Origin: Aliiroseovarius sp. S1339
GTDB taxonomy: Bacteria; Pseudomonadota; Alphaproteobacteria; Rhodobacterales; Rhodobacteraceae
Length of the DNA: 64,000 bases
Direction of reading: 5' to 3'
Assembly (NCBI RefSeq): GCF_023195695.1
Contig: NZ_JALPQG010000009.1
Location: forward strand, 104,302 to 168,301
Shown here: positions 1-11,104 of the stretch, in pieces
Position numbering within the stretch: the first letter of the stretch is position 1
Layout of the letters: each line of letters begins with the position of its first letter
Program-made: the position numbers and the translations under genes
The notes under the pieces: model-generated
What the model saw: the letters and a program-made list of their open reading frames with translations, nothing else
Told to the model about the DNA's origin: nothing
Database searches by the model: none

Positions 1-671
1 GCCAGCTTCTTTTAGCGGACGAGATTAACCGCGCCAGCCCCCGCACCCAGTCCGCGCTATTGCAGGCGATGCAGGAACATCAGATCTCGGTCGCCGGACA
101 AACCCATGATCTGGGTGCGCCGTTTCATGTGCTGGCCACGCAAAACCCGCTGGAGCAGGAAGGCACCTACCCATTGCCCGAGGCGCAGTTGGACCGGTTC
201 TTGTTGCAAGTCGATGTGGAATACCCTGACCGGGACGCCGAACGCGATATCCTGCTGGCCACGACAGGCACCGAAGATGCGCAGGCCGAACCTGTCTTTA
301 CCGGCGCAGAGCTGATCGCCGCGCAGAAGCTGTTGCGCCGGATGCCTGTTGGCGAAGGCGTGGTCGATGCGATCCTTGACCTTGTGCGCGCTTGCCGCCC
401 CGACGATGACGCCGCACCGCAGATCGTGCGTGATACGGTCAGTTGGGGGCCGGGACCGCGTGCGGCACAGGCCCTGATGCTTTTGACACGTGCGCGTGCG
501 CTGATCGACGGGCGGCTTGCGCCGGGCATTGACGATGTGTGCGCCTTGGCGCGTCCAGTGCTGAGCCACCGCATGGCGCTGAGCTATGGCGCGCGTGCGG
601 CTGGTCACAATCTGGCAGAGGTCATTGACGCCGTGGTCGATCAGGCCACCAGACCCGCAGCAGCCGCGTGA
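1..671 (+). CDS. MoxR-family AAA+ ATPase, 5' end missing
   Basis: C-terminal two thirds of a MoxR-type AAA+ ATPase. The reading frame is open from base 3. The first visible residues form the Walker B motif LLLADEIN, followed by the sensor-1 segment HVLATQNP and the LDRF motif typical of MoxR proteins. The Walker A loop lies before the window. MoxR ATPases are thought to act as chaperones that insert or mature proteins with vWA/DUF58 domains, which is what the next genes encode. The TGA stop at 669-671 overlaps the GTG start of the DUF58 gene, so the genes are probably translationally coupled. The family is certain; the client protein is inferred from context. Confidence 0.93.
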   Translation, partial: QLLLADEINRASPRTQSALLQAMQEHQISVAGQTHDLGAPFHVLATQNPLEQEGTYPLPEAQLDRFLLQVDVEYPDRDAERDILLATTGTEDAQAEPVFTGAELIAAQKLLRRMPVGEGVVDAILDLVRACRPDDDAAPQIVRDTVSWGPGPRAAQALMLLTRARALIDGRLAPGIDDVCALARPVLSHRMALSYGARAAGHNLAEVIDAVVDQATRPAAAA

Positions 672-1525
672 CTTCCAACCCCACCTTACGCACCCGCGCG
701 GAAGCGCTGGCCGAGCGCTTGCCGCCGCTTTTGGCGCAGGCGCGTCATCTGGCGGCAAGTGTCGAGTTGGGCGAACACGGTCGTCGCAGGCCGGGGCAAG
801 GCGATGCGTTCTGGCAATTTCGCCCCGCCCAACCCGGTGATCCTGCGCACCGTATCGACTGGCGCCGGTCTGCCCGGTCGGATCATCACTATGTGCAAGA
901 AAAGGAATGGCAGGCGGCGCAAAGCGTACTGTTTTGGGTGGACGCGTCACCTTCGATGGCGTTCGCATCCTCGTCAGATGTGCCCGAAAAAGGCGCGTTG
1001 GCGCGTTTGATTGCGATGGCTCTGGCAACGCTTTTGGTGCGTGGCGGGGAACGGGTGGGTCTGGCCACCAGTGCTTCCCCAGCAGGGCGCGGCGAGCTTG
1101 CTTTGTCGCGCATGGCGTCAGCGCTGATTGACCCGCAGGACACAGGTTTTGTGGATTTACCCGCACGCTCACGCGCAGTTTTCCTGTCTGATTTCCTGGG
1201 TGATACGGCCTCTGTCGCGCAAGCCGTCACCCAAGCCGCCGACCGGGGTGTTACGGGCGTGCTGTTCCAGATCCTCGATCCGGTGGAAGAAGGCTTTCCG
1301 TTCCATGGCCGCATGATTTTTGAAGACATGAGCGGCCGTCTGGAACATGACACGCGCGAAGCACATGACCTGCGCGACCGCTATCTGGATCGGCTGACCG
1401 CCCGCAAGGCCGAGCTGTCTGATCTGGCGCGTCGTACAGGCTGGCAGTTTCACACCCACCATAGCGGCGAAGCTGACAGCGCAGCACTTCTTTGGCTCTA
1501 TCACGCGATCGAGGGGCACAGATGA
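668..1525 (+). CDS. DUF58 domain protein (vWA-like partner of MoxR)
   Basis: A 285-residue protein with a GTG start overlapping the moxR stop. The DUF58 signature is visible at residues 60-80, including [10 protein letters not shown], followed by a hydrophobic strand ending in VDASPSM near residue 91, which resembles a metal-ion-dependent adhesion site. DUF58 proteins are encoded next to MoxR ATPases and are presumed to be their substrates. The molecular role is unknown. No signal peptide or clear membrane segment is visible, so it is probably cytoplasmic or membrane-peripheral. Its TGA overlaps the ATG of the next gene (ATGA at 1522-1525). Confidence 0.9.
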   Translation: MTSNPTLRTRAEALAERLPPLLAQARHLAASVELGEHGRRRPGQGDAFWQFRPAQPGDPAHRIDWRRSARSDHHYVQEKEWQAAQSVLFWVDASPSMAFASSSDVPEKGALARLIAMALATLLVRGGERVGLATSASPAGRGELALSRMASALIDPQDTGFVDLPARSRAVFLSDFLGDTASVAQAVTQAADRGVTGVLFQILDPVEEGFPFHGRMIFEDMSGRLEHDTREAHDLRDRYLDRLTARKAELSDLARRTGWQFHTHHSGEADSAALLWLYHAIEGHR

Positions 1526-4299
1526 TCTTCGGATTGCCCATCGCGTTCACCACGCCGTGGTTGTTGGCGGCCCTTGCGGCCCTGCCGGTTCTTTGGTGGC
1601 TGCTGCGCGCGGTGCCACCTGCGCCCGTTCGGCGGCGGTTTCCGGCGGTGACGCTGCTTTTGGGCCTTGAAGATCGCGACGCGGAAAGTGACCGAACGCC
1701 GTGGTGGCTTTTGTTGTTGCGCCTGCTGGCGGTTGCGGCGCTGATCCTTGGCTTTGCAGGGCCGGTTTTGAACCCGGAAGAGCGCCAAGCCGGACGTGGC
1801 CCTCTCCTGATCTTCGTTGATGCCCAATGGACGGCGGCGTCCGACTGGCCGCAGCGGATCGCGGCCATTGAAGACCAACTTGACGACGCGGCTCAGGCTG
1901 GTCGCACCGTGGCTATCACATTGTCGCATGATGTTGGGCTGGCCGATGGGGCAGCCCCTCAGTGGCTCAGCGCCGGGGATTGGCGCGCGCGTTTGCCGGG
2001 TTTGTCGCCGGTATCGTGGGACGCGCCTTATGGCGCTGCGCCGCAATGGGTTGCGGGCTTACAGGATGCTGACACGGTTTGGGTGTCGGACGGTTTGGCG
2101 CGTGAGGGCCGCAGTGACCTTTTGGCCGCGTTCGAGGCGAAAGGCCGCGTCGATGTCCTTCAACCTACGGCACCGCGTTTGGGGCTTTTGCCTGCGCAAG
2201 CCGAGGATGGCTCACTTGTGCTGCAAGCGCTGCGCAGCGAAGCGGTGACGACCACCGAACTTCAGGTCCAGGCCATTGGTCCAGACCCAACTGGGGTCGA
2301 ACGGGTGTTGGCCGCATCGCCCCTGACATTCTCCGCCGGCGCTGCACGCGGGGAAGTGCGGATGGCCCTGCCGCCAGAACTTCGCAACCGCATCACCCGG
2401 TTTCAACTGGCCGCCCAGCTCGCCGCCGGGGCTGTTACGCTAGCCGATGACAGTCTGCGCCGTCGCCGCGTCGCACTTTTGACCGGCACGCAATCGCGCG
2501 AAGGGTTGGAACTGCTATCCCCACTGCATTATCTGCGCGAAGCGCTGGTGCCCTCGGCCGAAGTGATCGAAGACGAGTCGATCACGACGCTGGTTGAGGC
2601 CGGGCCAGAGGTTGTGATCCTGCCGGATGTGCCCAGCCTTGCCGAACCCGATCAGAAAGCGCTGGCCGCGTGGGTGGCAAAGGGCGGGCTTCTTTTGCGG
2701 TTTGCCGGCCCGCGTCTGGCCGCCGCCGACACCGGGCGCGGGGTTGAAGATATTCTGCTTCCCGTGCGTCTGCGATCTGGTGGCCGTGTGGTTGGTGGCG
2801 CGATGAGCTGGGGCGCGCCACGTGCATTGGCCCCATTCCCCGACACTTCGCCCTTCTTCGGGCTCCGCGTGCCGGATGACGTGCTTGTGCGCGCGCAAAT
2901 CCTTGCGGAACCCGGCCCGGACCTTGCCGACCGAACCATGGCCTCGCTGGCGGATGGAACACCGCTGGTGACCCGCAAGGCGCTGGGCGATGGGCAAGTG
3001 GTTTTGTTCCACATCTCGGCCAATGCCGAATGGTCGTCGCTGGCCCTGTCAGGTCTGTTTGTGCAGATGTTAGAGCGGCTTGCCGTCTCGACCCGCCCCG
3101 GACAGGTCAAATCCGAGGCGCTTGAGGGGACGCAATGGGTGGCCGAACGGCTGTTGGATCCGTTTGGTCAACTTGGCCCTGCTGGGGCGCAGGCAGGCGT
3201 CGATGGGCCGCAATTGCTGGCCGGGGCCGGTGCCGACGTGCCACCCGGTCTTTATGCTGACGGGGATCGGTTGATGGCCGTCAATACGCTTGATGCCGAC
3301 GCGCAAATGTCGCCGGCAAATTGGCCCGCCCATATCGCACCACGTTGGGAAGATCGCAGCGCAACGCGAAGCCTCGCACCATATTTGCTGGCCGGGGCGC
3401 TGATCGTTGGCGTCATTGACGTTCTGGCAAGCCTGTTGATTTCCGGGCGCCTTTGGGGTGCGCGCACCATGAAAGGAGCTGCGCGGGTTGGGGCTGTCTT
3501 CATGTTCGCCATGCTCTGCGCGCCGAACGACAGCGTTGCGCAAGAGGTTGGCACAGCAGATGGCGTGATTGGAGCCGCCAGCACCGTGACGCTGGCGCAT
3601 GTTTTGACTGGCGACAGCGCCACGGACGAGGTCGCTAAGGCCGGGCTAACGGGGCTTTCCGACCAACTGTTTTCACGCACCTCGGTCGAGCCAGCGCCGC
3701 CTTTCGGCCTTGATGTCGAAAGCGACGACCTGTCAGTTTATCCATTCCTGTACTGGCCGATCACCGATACCACCCGTCAACCCAGCCCCGAGGCTTATGG
3801 GCGTCTGAAAACCTATCTTGCCGCCGGGGGTTTCATCCTGTTTGACACCCGCGATGCCGGATTTGGTGGGGAAAGTGCGGCGGCGCTACGGCTGCGCACC
3901 ATCGCGCTGCCGCTTGGCCTGCCGCCGCTGGAACCTGTCCCGCTTGATCACGTTCTGACCCGCTCGTTCTATTTGCTAGAGGAATTTCCCGGCCGCGCGC
4001 GTGGCCCGGCGTGGGTCGAGGCAGCCCCACCGAACGCCGAACGGGCCGAGGGGATGCCGTTTCGCAACCTCAATGACGGGGTCAGCCCGGTGATCATTGG
4101 CGGCAACGACTGGGCAGGCGCTTGGGCGATCCGGTCTGATGGCGCGCCGATGTTTCCGGTCGGGCGCGGTCAAGCCGGGGACCGCCAGCGCGAAATGGCA
4201 GTGCGTTTTGGTATCAACCTTGTGATGCATGTGCTGACGGGGAATTACAAATCCGATCAGGTGCATGTGCCGGCGTTGTTGGAAAGGTTGGGGGAATGA
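1522..4299 (+). CDS. BatA N-terminal domain and DUF4159 membrane protein
   Basis: A 925-residue protein. I chose the ATG at 1522 because it overlaps the previous stop and because the N-terminal hydrophobic segment (residues 8-30) starts immediately after it. Residues 1-80 resemble the BatA aerotolerance regulator N-terminal domain, with two membrane segments separated by a basic loop. The middle is a long periplasmic-looking region. A further membrane segment lies near residue 630. The C-terminal 220 residues match DUF4159, including VYPFLYWPI and the GGFILFDTRDAG segment. Such genes follow moxR-DUF58 in many alphaproteobacteria. The role is probably cell-envelope integrity or stress tolerance; that is inference from the Bat operons. 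Confidence 0.85.
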   Translation: MIFGLPIAFTTPWLLAALAALPVLWWLLRAVPPAPVRRRFPAVTLLLGLEDRDAESDRTPWWLLLLRLLAVAALILGFAGPVLNPEERQAGRGPLLIFVDAQWTAASDWPQRIAAIEDQLDDAAQAGRTVAITLSHDVGLADGAAPQWLSAGDWRARLPGLSPVSWDAPYGAAPQWVAGLQDADTVWVSDGLAREGRSDLLAAFEAKGRVDVLQPTAPRLGLLPAQAEDGSLVLQALRSEAVTTTELQVQAIGPDPTGVERVLAASPLTFSAGAARGEVRMALPPELRNRITRFQLAAQLAAGAVTLADDSLRRRRVALLTGTQSREGLELLSPLHYLREALVPSAEVIEDESITTLVEAGPEVVILPDVPSLAEPDQKALAAWVAKGGLLLRFAGPRLAAADTGRGVEDILLPVRLRSGGRVVGGAMSWGAPRALAPFPDTSPFFGLRVPDDVLVRAQILAEPGPDLADRTMASLADGTPLVTRKALGDGQVVLFHISANAEWSSLALSGLFVQMLERLAVSTRPGQVKSEALEGTQWVAERLLDPFGQLGPAGAQAGVDGPQLLAGAGADVPPGLYADGDRLMAVNTLDADAQMSPANWPAHIAPRWEDRSATRSLAPYLLAGALIVGVIDVLASLLISGRLWGARTMKGAARVGAVFMFAMLCAPNDSVAQEVGTADGVIGAASTVTLAHVLTGDSATDEVAKAGLTGLSDQLFSRTSVEPAPPFGLDVESDDLSVYPFLYWPITDTTRQPSPEAYGRLKTYLAAGGFILFDTRDAGFGGESAAALRLRTIALPLGLPPLEPVPLDHVLTRSFYLLEEFPGRARGPAWVEAAPPNAERAEGMPFRNLNDGVSPVIIGGNDWAGAWAIRSDGAPMFPVGRGQAGDRQREMAVRFGINLVMHVLTGNYKSDQVHVPALLERLGE

Positions 4300-6374
4300 A
4301 TGCCTCGGACCTGATATTCACACCGGGCCTAGCGTGGCCGGTGATTGGCTTTCTTGCTGCCTTAACACTGGCAGGGCTTGTTCTGGCGCTTTGGCGTGGG
4401 CTGGCGGGCTGGGCGCTGCGCGCGGTGGCGGCGCTGGCGGTGTTGGCCGCCTTGGCCGGGCCGTCCCTTCAACAAGAAGACCGCGAGCCCCTATCCGATA
4501 TTATCTTGGCGATTGTGGATGACAGTGCGTCGCAAAGCCTGTCAGACCGTGCAGCCCAAAATGCGGCCGCGGTTGAGGCATTGACGGCGCAGGTCGCTTC
4601 CCGCGCGGGTCTTGAGTTGGCCACGCGCCGCCTGTCCGAATTTGCAGATCCTGCTGCGCCAGACGGCACCCATCTGATGCGGGCGATGACGGCAGCCCTA
4701 GCCGACTTGCCCCGCGACCGGGTGGCGGGTGTGGTTGCGATCACCGACGGGGTGATCCATGACCCCGACCTTGCCCCCAACCTGCCGGCCCCGTTCCAAT
4801 CCTTGCTGACTGGGCGCGCAACCGATTGGGACCTGCGCTTGTCGGTGATCCAAGCCCCGGCCTTTGCCATTCTGGACGAAGAGGTCGAGATACGGCTGCG
4901 GGTTGACGCTTTGGGCGCACCGCCAGCCACCGACCTGATTGAACTGTCGGTATCGCGCGATGGAGGCGCATCACAGCCACTGGTCGCGCGGGTTGGGGCC
5001 GAAATTATCCTGCCCCTTACCCTGACCCATGCGGGGCGCAACCTGATCCACGTGACCCTGCCACCAGCCGAAGGCGAGCTGACCGACCGTAACAACGCCG
5101 CCGTAATCGAAGTGAACGGCGTGCGCGACCGCCTGCGTGTGTTGCTTGTGTCGGGCACGCCCCATCCCGGCACCCGGACATGGCGCAACCTGCTGAAATC
5201 TGACAGCGCGGTGGACCTTGTGCATTTCACCATCCTGCGCCCGCCGGAAAAACAGGACGGCGTGCCGGTCAATGAACTCAGTCTGATCGCCTTCCCGACG
5301 CAAGAGCTGTTTGTCGACAAGATCGACGAATTCGACCTGATCATATTTGACCGTTATCGCCTGAGGGGCATTCTGCCCGGCGGCTATCTGGAAAGCGTGC
5401 GATCCTATGTGCAACGGGGCGGGGCTGTGTTGATTGCAGCGGGGCCTGCCCTTGCTGGGGCAGAAAGCATCGCGCGCTCTGGTCTGTCCGCTATCCTGCC
5501 CGCTTTCCCCACTGGTCGATTGGTTGAAGATGCGTTCCGCCCGATGATCAGCGACGCGGGCGCGCGCCACCCGGTCACGCGCGATCTGGAAGACTTTGCG
5601 CCTGAAGGTGGCTGGGGGTCGTGGCTGCGCCGGGTTGAACTTGAGCCGACCGGTGGCCACACGATCCTGAACGGCCCCGAGGATAGCGCGCTTTTGACGG
5701 TCGATCGCGTGGAGGATGGCCGGGTTGCGCTGCTGGGGTCAGATCACGCATGGCTCTGGGCGCGCGGGTATCAAGGCGGGGGGCCGCAGTTGGAATTGCT
5801 GCGTCGCCTGGCCCATTGGCTGATGCGCGAACCCGAGCTTGAGGAAGAAGCGCTGACTGCCACCGCCACCGATACAGGCTTGACCATAGAGCGGCGAACG
5901 ATGGCTGACAGCGTGCCCGAGGCGGCCGTGACTCATCCCGACGGGACCGAGGCTGCGCTGGCCTTGACCGAGCGGACACCCGGCGTTTTCGAGGCTGACA
6001 TTGATGCGCCCGATCAAGGCCTGTATCGCGTGTCACACGATGACCTGACAACCGTGGTCGTACGTGGCCTTGCCGCCTTGCGCGAGTTTGAACAACCGAT
6101 TGCGGACGCAACGCTTCTTACGCCACTGGGGGCTGCGACACGCGGCACCGTGAAACGTATTGAGGATGGCTTGCCTGGCCTACGCCCGGTGCGTGTCGGC
6201 CAAACAGCCCATGGGCGTGGCTGGATCGGCTACACACCGCGCGACGCATATGTGACGCAGGCGATCCGCGTCATACCTTTGGCCCCAGCTTGGCTTATGC
6301 TGGCGCTTGCGGCGCTGTCTCTGATTGGTGCATGGCTCGTTGAGGGGCGCGGTGGCGTGCGACGCGCGACTTAG
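4296..6374 (+). CDS. Membrane protein with class I amidotransferase-like domain
   Basis: A 692-residue protein whose ATG overlaps the upstream stop (ATGA). Two hydrophobic segments lie in residues 13-58, followed by a vWA-like strand (ILAIVDDSASQS). Residues 275-480 contain a flavodoxin-like fold with RVLLVSGTPHPGTRTW and LLGSDHAWLWARG, as in the amidotransferase-like proteins that end MoxR operons. No catalytic Cys-His-Glu triad is visible, so glutaminase activity is unlikely. A final membrane segment lies at about residues 662-682. It is the last gene of the operon and converges on the DUF599 gene 15 bases downstream. Function unknown. Confidence 0.8.
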   Translation: MNASDLIFTPGLAWPVIGFLAALTLAGLVLALWRGLAGWALRAVAALAVLAALAGPSLQQEDREPLSDIILAIVDDSASQSLSDRAAQNAAAVEALTAQVASRAGLELATRRLSEFADPAAPDGTHLMRAMTAALADLPRDRVAGVVAITDGVIHDPDLAPNLPAPFQSLLTGRATDWDLRLSVIQAPAFAILDEEVEIRLRVDALGAPPATDLIELSVSRDGGASQPLVARVGAEIILPLTLTHAGRNLIHVTLPPAEGELTDRNNAAVIEVNGVRDRLRVLLVSGTPHPGTRTWRNLLKSDSAVDLVHFTILRPPEKQDGVPVNELSLIAFPTQELFVDKIDEFDLIIFDRYRLRGILPGGYLESVRSYVQRGGAVLIAAGPALAGAESIARSGLSAILPAFPTGRLVEDAFRPMISDAGARHPVTRDLEDFAPEGGWGSWLRRVELEPTGGHTILNGPEDSALLTVDRVEDGRVALLGSDHAWLWARGYQGGGPQLELLRRLAHWLMREPELEEEALTATATDTGLTIERRTMADSVPEAAVTHPDGTEAALALTERTPGVFEADIDAPDQGLYRVSHDDLTTVVVRGLAALREFEQPIADATLLTPLGAATRGTVKRIEDGLPGLRPVRVGQTAHGRGWIGYTPRDAYVTQAIRVIPLAPAWLMLALAALSLIGAWLVEGRGGVRRAT

Positions 6375-6389
6375 CGTTAGGTTCCTCAA

Positions 6390-7091
6390 CTATCCCTCGT
6401 CAGGTTGCATCAGAACGGCGCGGGAATGGGATGCAAACTCGCGCCGATACAAGACCAACACCGTCAGCAACGTCGCCGCGATCAGGCTGGCCGGGCCAAG
6501 CAACCACGCCAATGACCCCATCGCAAAATAGACCGAGCGTAAGCCGCGGTTGAAACTGCGCGCGGCCGAGATGTTGATGTCGCCTGCCTTGCGGGCGCGG
6601 GGCAGGGCGGTCAGGTCGTTTGGATCATTGGGCACCGAGGCCATGACCACGGCGCAATAGCCAAACAGGCGATGCGACCAGACGAAACTCAGAAATGCGT
6701 TGGCCAGAAACAGGACGACCAGCAGGATCTTGACCTCCCACACCAATTCTGGCGCGCTGGCAAGGGTCAGGTCGTGTGCGACGCCGCGCAGCCGGTCGGT
6801 ATTTCCCAACAACGCCATACCGCCGCCAATAGCGATCATTGATGCCGAGGCGAAGAAGCTGGCACCCTGACGCAGCGTGGACAGGATTGCGCTGTCGAAA
6901 ACGCGTGGGTCTCGGGTGATGAATTGCACCATCCAGTCGCGCTGGTATTGCGCCACCAGCCCCGAAACGGAAGGTTTCGCGGTCGTTGCGTTCTCGATCC
7001 GCCAACCGATCACGGCCCACGCAAGGATGATCAAACAGACAGCAACCCCATCCAGCGGGGAAAACAATGACAGGCGTTCGAATATGGACAT
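6390..7091 (-). CDS. DUF599 family integral membrane protein
   Basis: A 233-residue protein with four hydrophobic segments: residues 13-30, around 75-95, 110-135 and 180-205. The pattern of a first helix followed by RDPRVFDSAILSTLRQGASF matches DUF599 proteins, which are common in alphaproteobacteria and have no assigned function. The gene is divergent from glcD, with 87 bases between the two starts. Within that gap lies a perfect inverted repeat that is closer to glcD. It converges with the Bat-like operon. There is no evidence that it works with glycolate metabolism. Confidence 0.85.
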   Translation of the reverse strand: MSIFERLSLFSPLDGVAVCLIILAWAVIGWRIENATTAKPSVSGLVAQYQRDWMVQFITRDPRVFDSAILSTLRQGASFFASASMIAIGGGMALLGNTDRLRGVAHDLTLASAPELVWEVKILLVVLFLANAFLSFVWSHRLFGYCAVVMASVPNDPNDLTALPRARKAGDINISAARSFNRGLRSVYFAMGSLAWLLGPASLIAATLLTVLVLYRREFASHSRAVLMQPDEG

Positions 7092-7133
7092 GATTGATAC
7101 CTAGGCAATTTCCTTTCGGTTGCCAAATCGGAA

Positions 7134-7158
7134 AATTGGTAATATCTTTTTACCAATT
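7134..7158. promoter_or_regulatory. Perfect inverted repeat ahead of glcDEF, candidate operator
   Basis: AATTGGTAA and TTACCAATT are perfect 9-base arms separated by seven bases. The dyad ends 20 bases before the glcD ATG. The half-site TTGGT/ACCAA resembles operators of GntR/FadR-type regulators, a family that includes PdhR and the glycolate regulator GlcC. No regulator gene is adjacent, so the binding protein is unknown. Confidence 0.6.
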
Positions 7159-7178
7159 ATAGAATCTGGAGAAGCGCG

Positions 7179-8612
7179 ATGCAGATGCCGACCCCCGACG
7201 CCGCGATCCTTGCGCGCAAGGATCAGATCGTGAAACGCCTGCAATCGGTTTTGCCGGATGGGGCGGTGGTGCATGATCCGATCCAGACGCGAGTCTATGA
7301 ATGTGACGCGTTGACCGCCTATAAATGCCCGCCGCTTTGCGCGGTGTTGCCTGCAACCACGGCGGAAGTCTCGGCCGTCATGCGCGTCTGCCACGAAGAA
7401 GGCGTGCCAGTTGTGCCGCGCGGGGCAGGCACATCGCTGGCCGGTGGCGCATTGCCCACGGCAGACAGCGTGATCCTTGGGGTCGCGCGGCTGAACGATG
7501 TGCTGGAAACCGACTATGCCAACCGAATGATCCGTGTGCAGTCGGGGCGCACCAACCTGTCCGTCACAGGTGCGGTCGAGGAAGAAGGGTTCTTTTACGC
7601 GCCCGACCCCTCGTCACAACTGGCCTGCGCCATTGCGGGCAACATCGCGATGAACTCGGGCGGCGCGCATTGCCTCAAATATGGTGTGACCACCAACAAC
7701 CTAATGGGCGTGACCATGGTCATGGCGGATGGTGAGGTGGTCGAGGTCGGCGGCGCGCATCTGGATTCGGGCGGGCTCGACCTTCTTGGGCTAATCTGCG
7801 GCTCGGAAGGCCAGTTGGGCGTTGTGACAGAAGCCACCTTGCGCATCCTTGCCAAGCCCGAAGGTGCACGTCCGGTTCTGGTTGGCTTTGACAGCAACGA
7901 AGTTGCGGGCGCTTGTGTGTCTGACATCATCAAATCCGGCATCCTGCCCGTTGCGATCGAGTTTATGGACCGCCCCTGCATCCGCGCGACCGAGGCGTTT
8001 GCAGGCGCAGGATACCCCGACTGTGAGGCTCTTTTGATCATCGAGGTCGAAGGCTCGGACGCTGAAATTGACGACCAACTGGCGCGCATCGTCAAGATTG
8101 CCCGCGCACACAATCCGGTGGAACTGCGTGAAAGCACCTCGGCCGAGGAAAGCGCCAAGATCTGGTTGGGGCGCAAATCGGCCTTTGGCGCGATGGGGCA
8201 GATCAACGATTATATGTGTCTGGACGGCACGATCCCGGTATCCGAACTACCTTTGGTGCTGCGCCGTATCGGTGAAATGTCGAAGGAGTATGGGCTGGAC
8301 GTCGGCAACGTCTTTCACGCGGGCGACGGCAACATGCACCCACTGATCCTGTTTGATGCCAACAAACCCGGCGACCTTGAGAAATGCGAGGCGTTCGGGG
8401 CCGATATTCTGAAGCTGTGTGTTGAGGTCGGCGGATGCCTTACTGGCGAGCATGGGGTCGGAGTTGAAAAAAGAGACTTGATGGTTTCGCAATACAACCA
8501 AACGGATCTTGAGATCCAATTGGCCGTCAAAGATGTGTTTGACCCCGCATGGCTTTTGAACCCCGCCAAGGTGTTTCCCTTGGCCAGCACGGAAACAAGG
8601 CGCGCATCATGA
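7179..8612 (+). CDS. glcD: Glycolate oxidase subunit GlcD, FAD-linked
   Basis: A 477-residue flavoprotein that oxidises glycolate (or lactate-type 2-hydroxy acids) to the 2-oxo acid within the GlcDEF complex. The FAD-binding motif PRGAGTSLAGGALPT is near residue 80. The C-terminal FAD-oxidase domain carries HAGDGNMHPLI and the GEHGVGVEKR motif near residue 425. The ATG at 7179 follows GGAGAAG-like ribosome binding bases (ctggagaag). Its stop overlaps the glcE start (ATGA at 8609-8612), as expected for subunits made in fixed ratio. Length is normal for the family. It acts at the cytoplasmic membrane and passes electrons through GlcF to the respiratory chain. Confidence 0.95.
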   Translation: MQMPTPDAAILARKDQIVKRLQSVLPDGAVVHDPIQTRVYECDALTAYKCPPLCAVLPATTAEVSAVMRVCHEEGVPVVPRGAGTSLAGGALPTADSVILGVARLNDVLETDYANRMIRVQSGRTNLSVTGAVEEEGFFYAPDPSSQLACAIAGNIAMNSGGAHCLKYGVTTNNLMGVTMVMADGEVVEVGGAHLDSGGLDLLGLICGSEGQLGVVTEATLRILAKPEGARPVLVGFDSNEVAGACVSDIIKSGILPVAIEFMDRPCIRATEAFAGAGYPDCEALLIIEVEGSDAEIDDQLARIVKIARAHNPVELRESTSAEESAKIWLGRKSAFGAMGQINDYMCLDGTIPVSELPLVLRRIGEMSKEYGLDVGNVFHAGDGNMHPLILFDANKPGDLEKCEAFGADILKLCVEVGGCLTGEHGVGVEKRDLMVSQYNQTDLEIQLAVKDVFDPAWLLNPAKVFPLASTETRRAS

Positions 8613-9733
8613 CCCTGACCACTGAAGCAGACCTGGCCGAGGCGATTGTCGCGGCCAATGGCCCCTTGCGCGTCCAAGGCGGTGGCACCCGCGATATCGG
8701 CGCGCCGGTTGATGGGGCAGAGCTTTCGACACGCGGCCTGACTGGCGTCACCCTTTACGAACCCGGTGCACTGACGCTGGTGGCGCGCGCCGGGACGCCG
8801 CTGTCTGAAATTGAAACGCTGCTCGCCGCCGAAGGCCAGCGGCTTGCCTTTGAACCGGGCGACATGCGCGCTTTGCTGGGGACCAAAGGCGCGTCAACGA
8901 TCGGCGGCGTGATCGCCACCAACGCCTCTGGTCCCCGGCGTATTCAGGTCGGGGCCGCCCGTGATTTCTGCCTTGGTGTGCGCTTTGTGGACGGGCAGGG
9001 GCAGGTCTTGAAAAATGGCGGGCGCGTGATGAAGAACGTGACCGGCTATGACCTCGTGAAGCTGATGACCGGAAGCTGGGGCACGTTGGGCGTGTTGACC
9101 GAGGTCAGCCTGAAAGTGCTCGCCATTCCTGAAACCGAGGCAACGCTGGTCTGCGAGGGTCAATCGGCTGAAACTGCCGTGACCTCGATGGCGGCAGCCC
9201 TAGGGTCGCCGTTCGACGTGACCGGTGCTGCGCAGATGAACGGGCAGACGATGATCCGGCTTGAGGGCTTGGAACAATCGGTTGCCTATCGCGCCAAAGC
9301 CCTGCAAGACGGCGTGCTGAATGGCTTCGATGTGGTCGAGGGCGCGGCGTCCGCGGCCCTTTGGTCCGACCTGCGCGACGTCACACCCTTCGCTGGCAAA
9401 GACGGCGCGGTCTGGCGCATTTCGGTCAAACCCTCCGATGGACCAGCGCTTGTCCGTGAACTGGGTACCATGTCACCCGACGCAATATACGACTGGGGCG
9501 GCGGGCTGGTCTGGCTGCGTGTGGCCGATGAAGGCGATGCGGGGGCCCAGATGATCCGAGACGATCTGAGCCATATCGGCGGCCATGCGACGCTGATCCG
9601 CGCCAGTGCCGCAACGCGCGCATCCGTGCCCGTGTTTCACCCGGAACCCGCACCAATCGCGGCGCTCACCCAAGGCCTGCGCGCGAAGTTTGACCCGCGC
9701 GGCATTCTGAACCCCGGCCTGATGGGAGCCTGA
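8609..9733 (+). CDS. glcE: Glycolate oxidase subunit GlcE
   Basis: A 374-residue FAD-binding subunit. The ATG at 8609 overlaps the glcD stop. An upstream in-frame start near 8549 would lie inside glcD and is not needed. The PCMH-type FAD domain is visible: RVQGGGTRDIG near residue 22, then GTKGASTIGGVIATNASGP near residue 92, and GGRVMKNVTGYDL near residue 132. It lacks the long C-terminal domain of GlcD, as is usual for GlcE. It is required for glycolate oxidase activity together with GlcD and GlcF. One base separates its stop from the glcF start. Confidence 0.94.
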   Translation: MTLTTEADLAEAIVAANGPLRVQGGGTRDIGAPVDGAELSTRGLTGVTLYEPGALTLVARAGTPLSEIETLLAAEGQRLAFEPGDMRALLGTKGASTIGGVIATNASGPRRIQVGAARDFCLGVRFVDGQGQVLKNGGRVMKNVTGYDLVKLMTGSWGTLGVLTEVSLKVLAIPETEATLVCEGQSAETAVTSMAAALGSPFDVTGAAQMNGQTMIRLEGLEQSVAYRAKALQDGVLNGFDVVEGAASAALWSDLRDVTPFAGKDGAVWRISVKPSDGPALVRELGTMSPDAIYDWGGGLVWLRVADEGDAGAQMIRDDLSHIGGHATLIRASAATRASVPVFHPEPAPIAALTQGLRAKFDPRGILNPGLMGA

Positions 9734-9734
9734 C

Positions 9735-11015
<1,281 letters not shown>

Positions 11016-11104
11016 TGGTTGCCATTTTTCCTTTCTCATGCCCACATTTTCGCCCTAAACATATGGTTAGAGGGTGGAGGAACCGCCCCATCAGAGGCAG
11101 GAAA

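Noticed and set aside
57..1172. Long open frame on the minus strand opposite moxR and DUF58
   Set aside because: It lies exactly opposite two recognised overlapping genes and its translation is rich in Arg, Pro and His with no family features. High GC opens such frames by chance.
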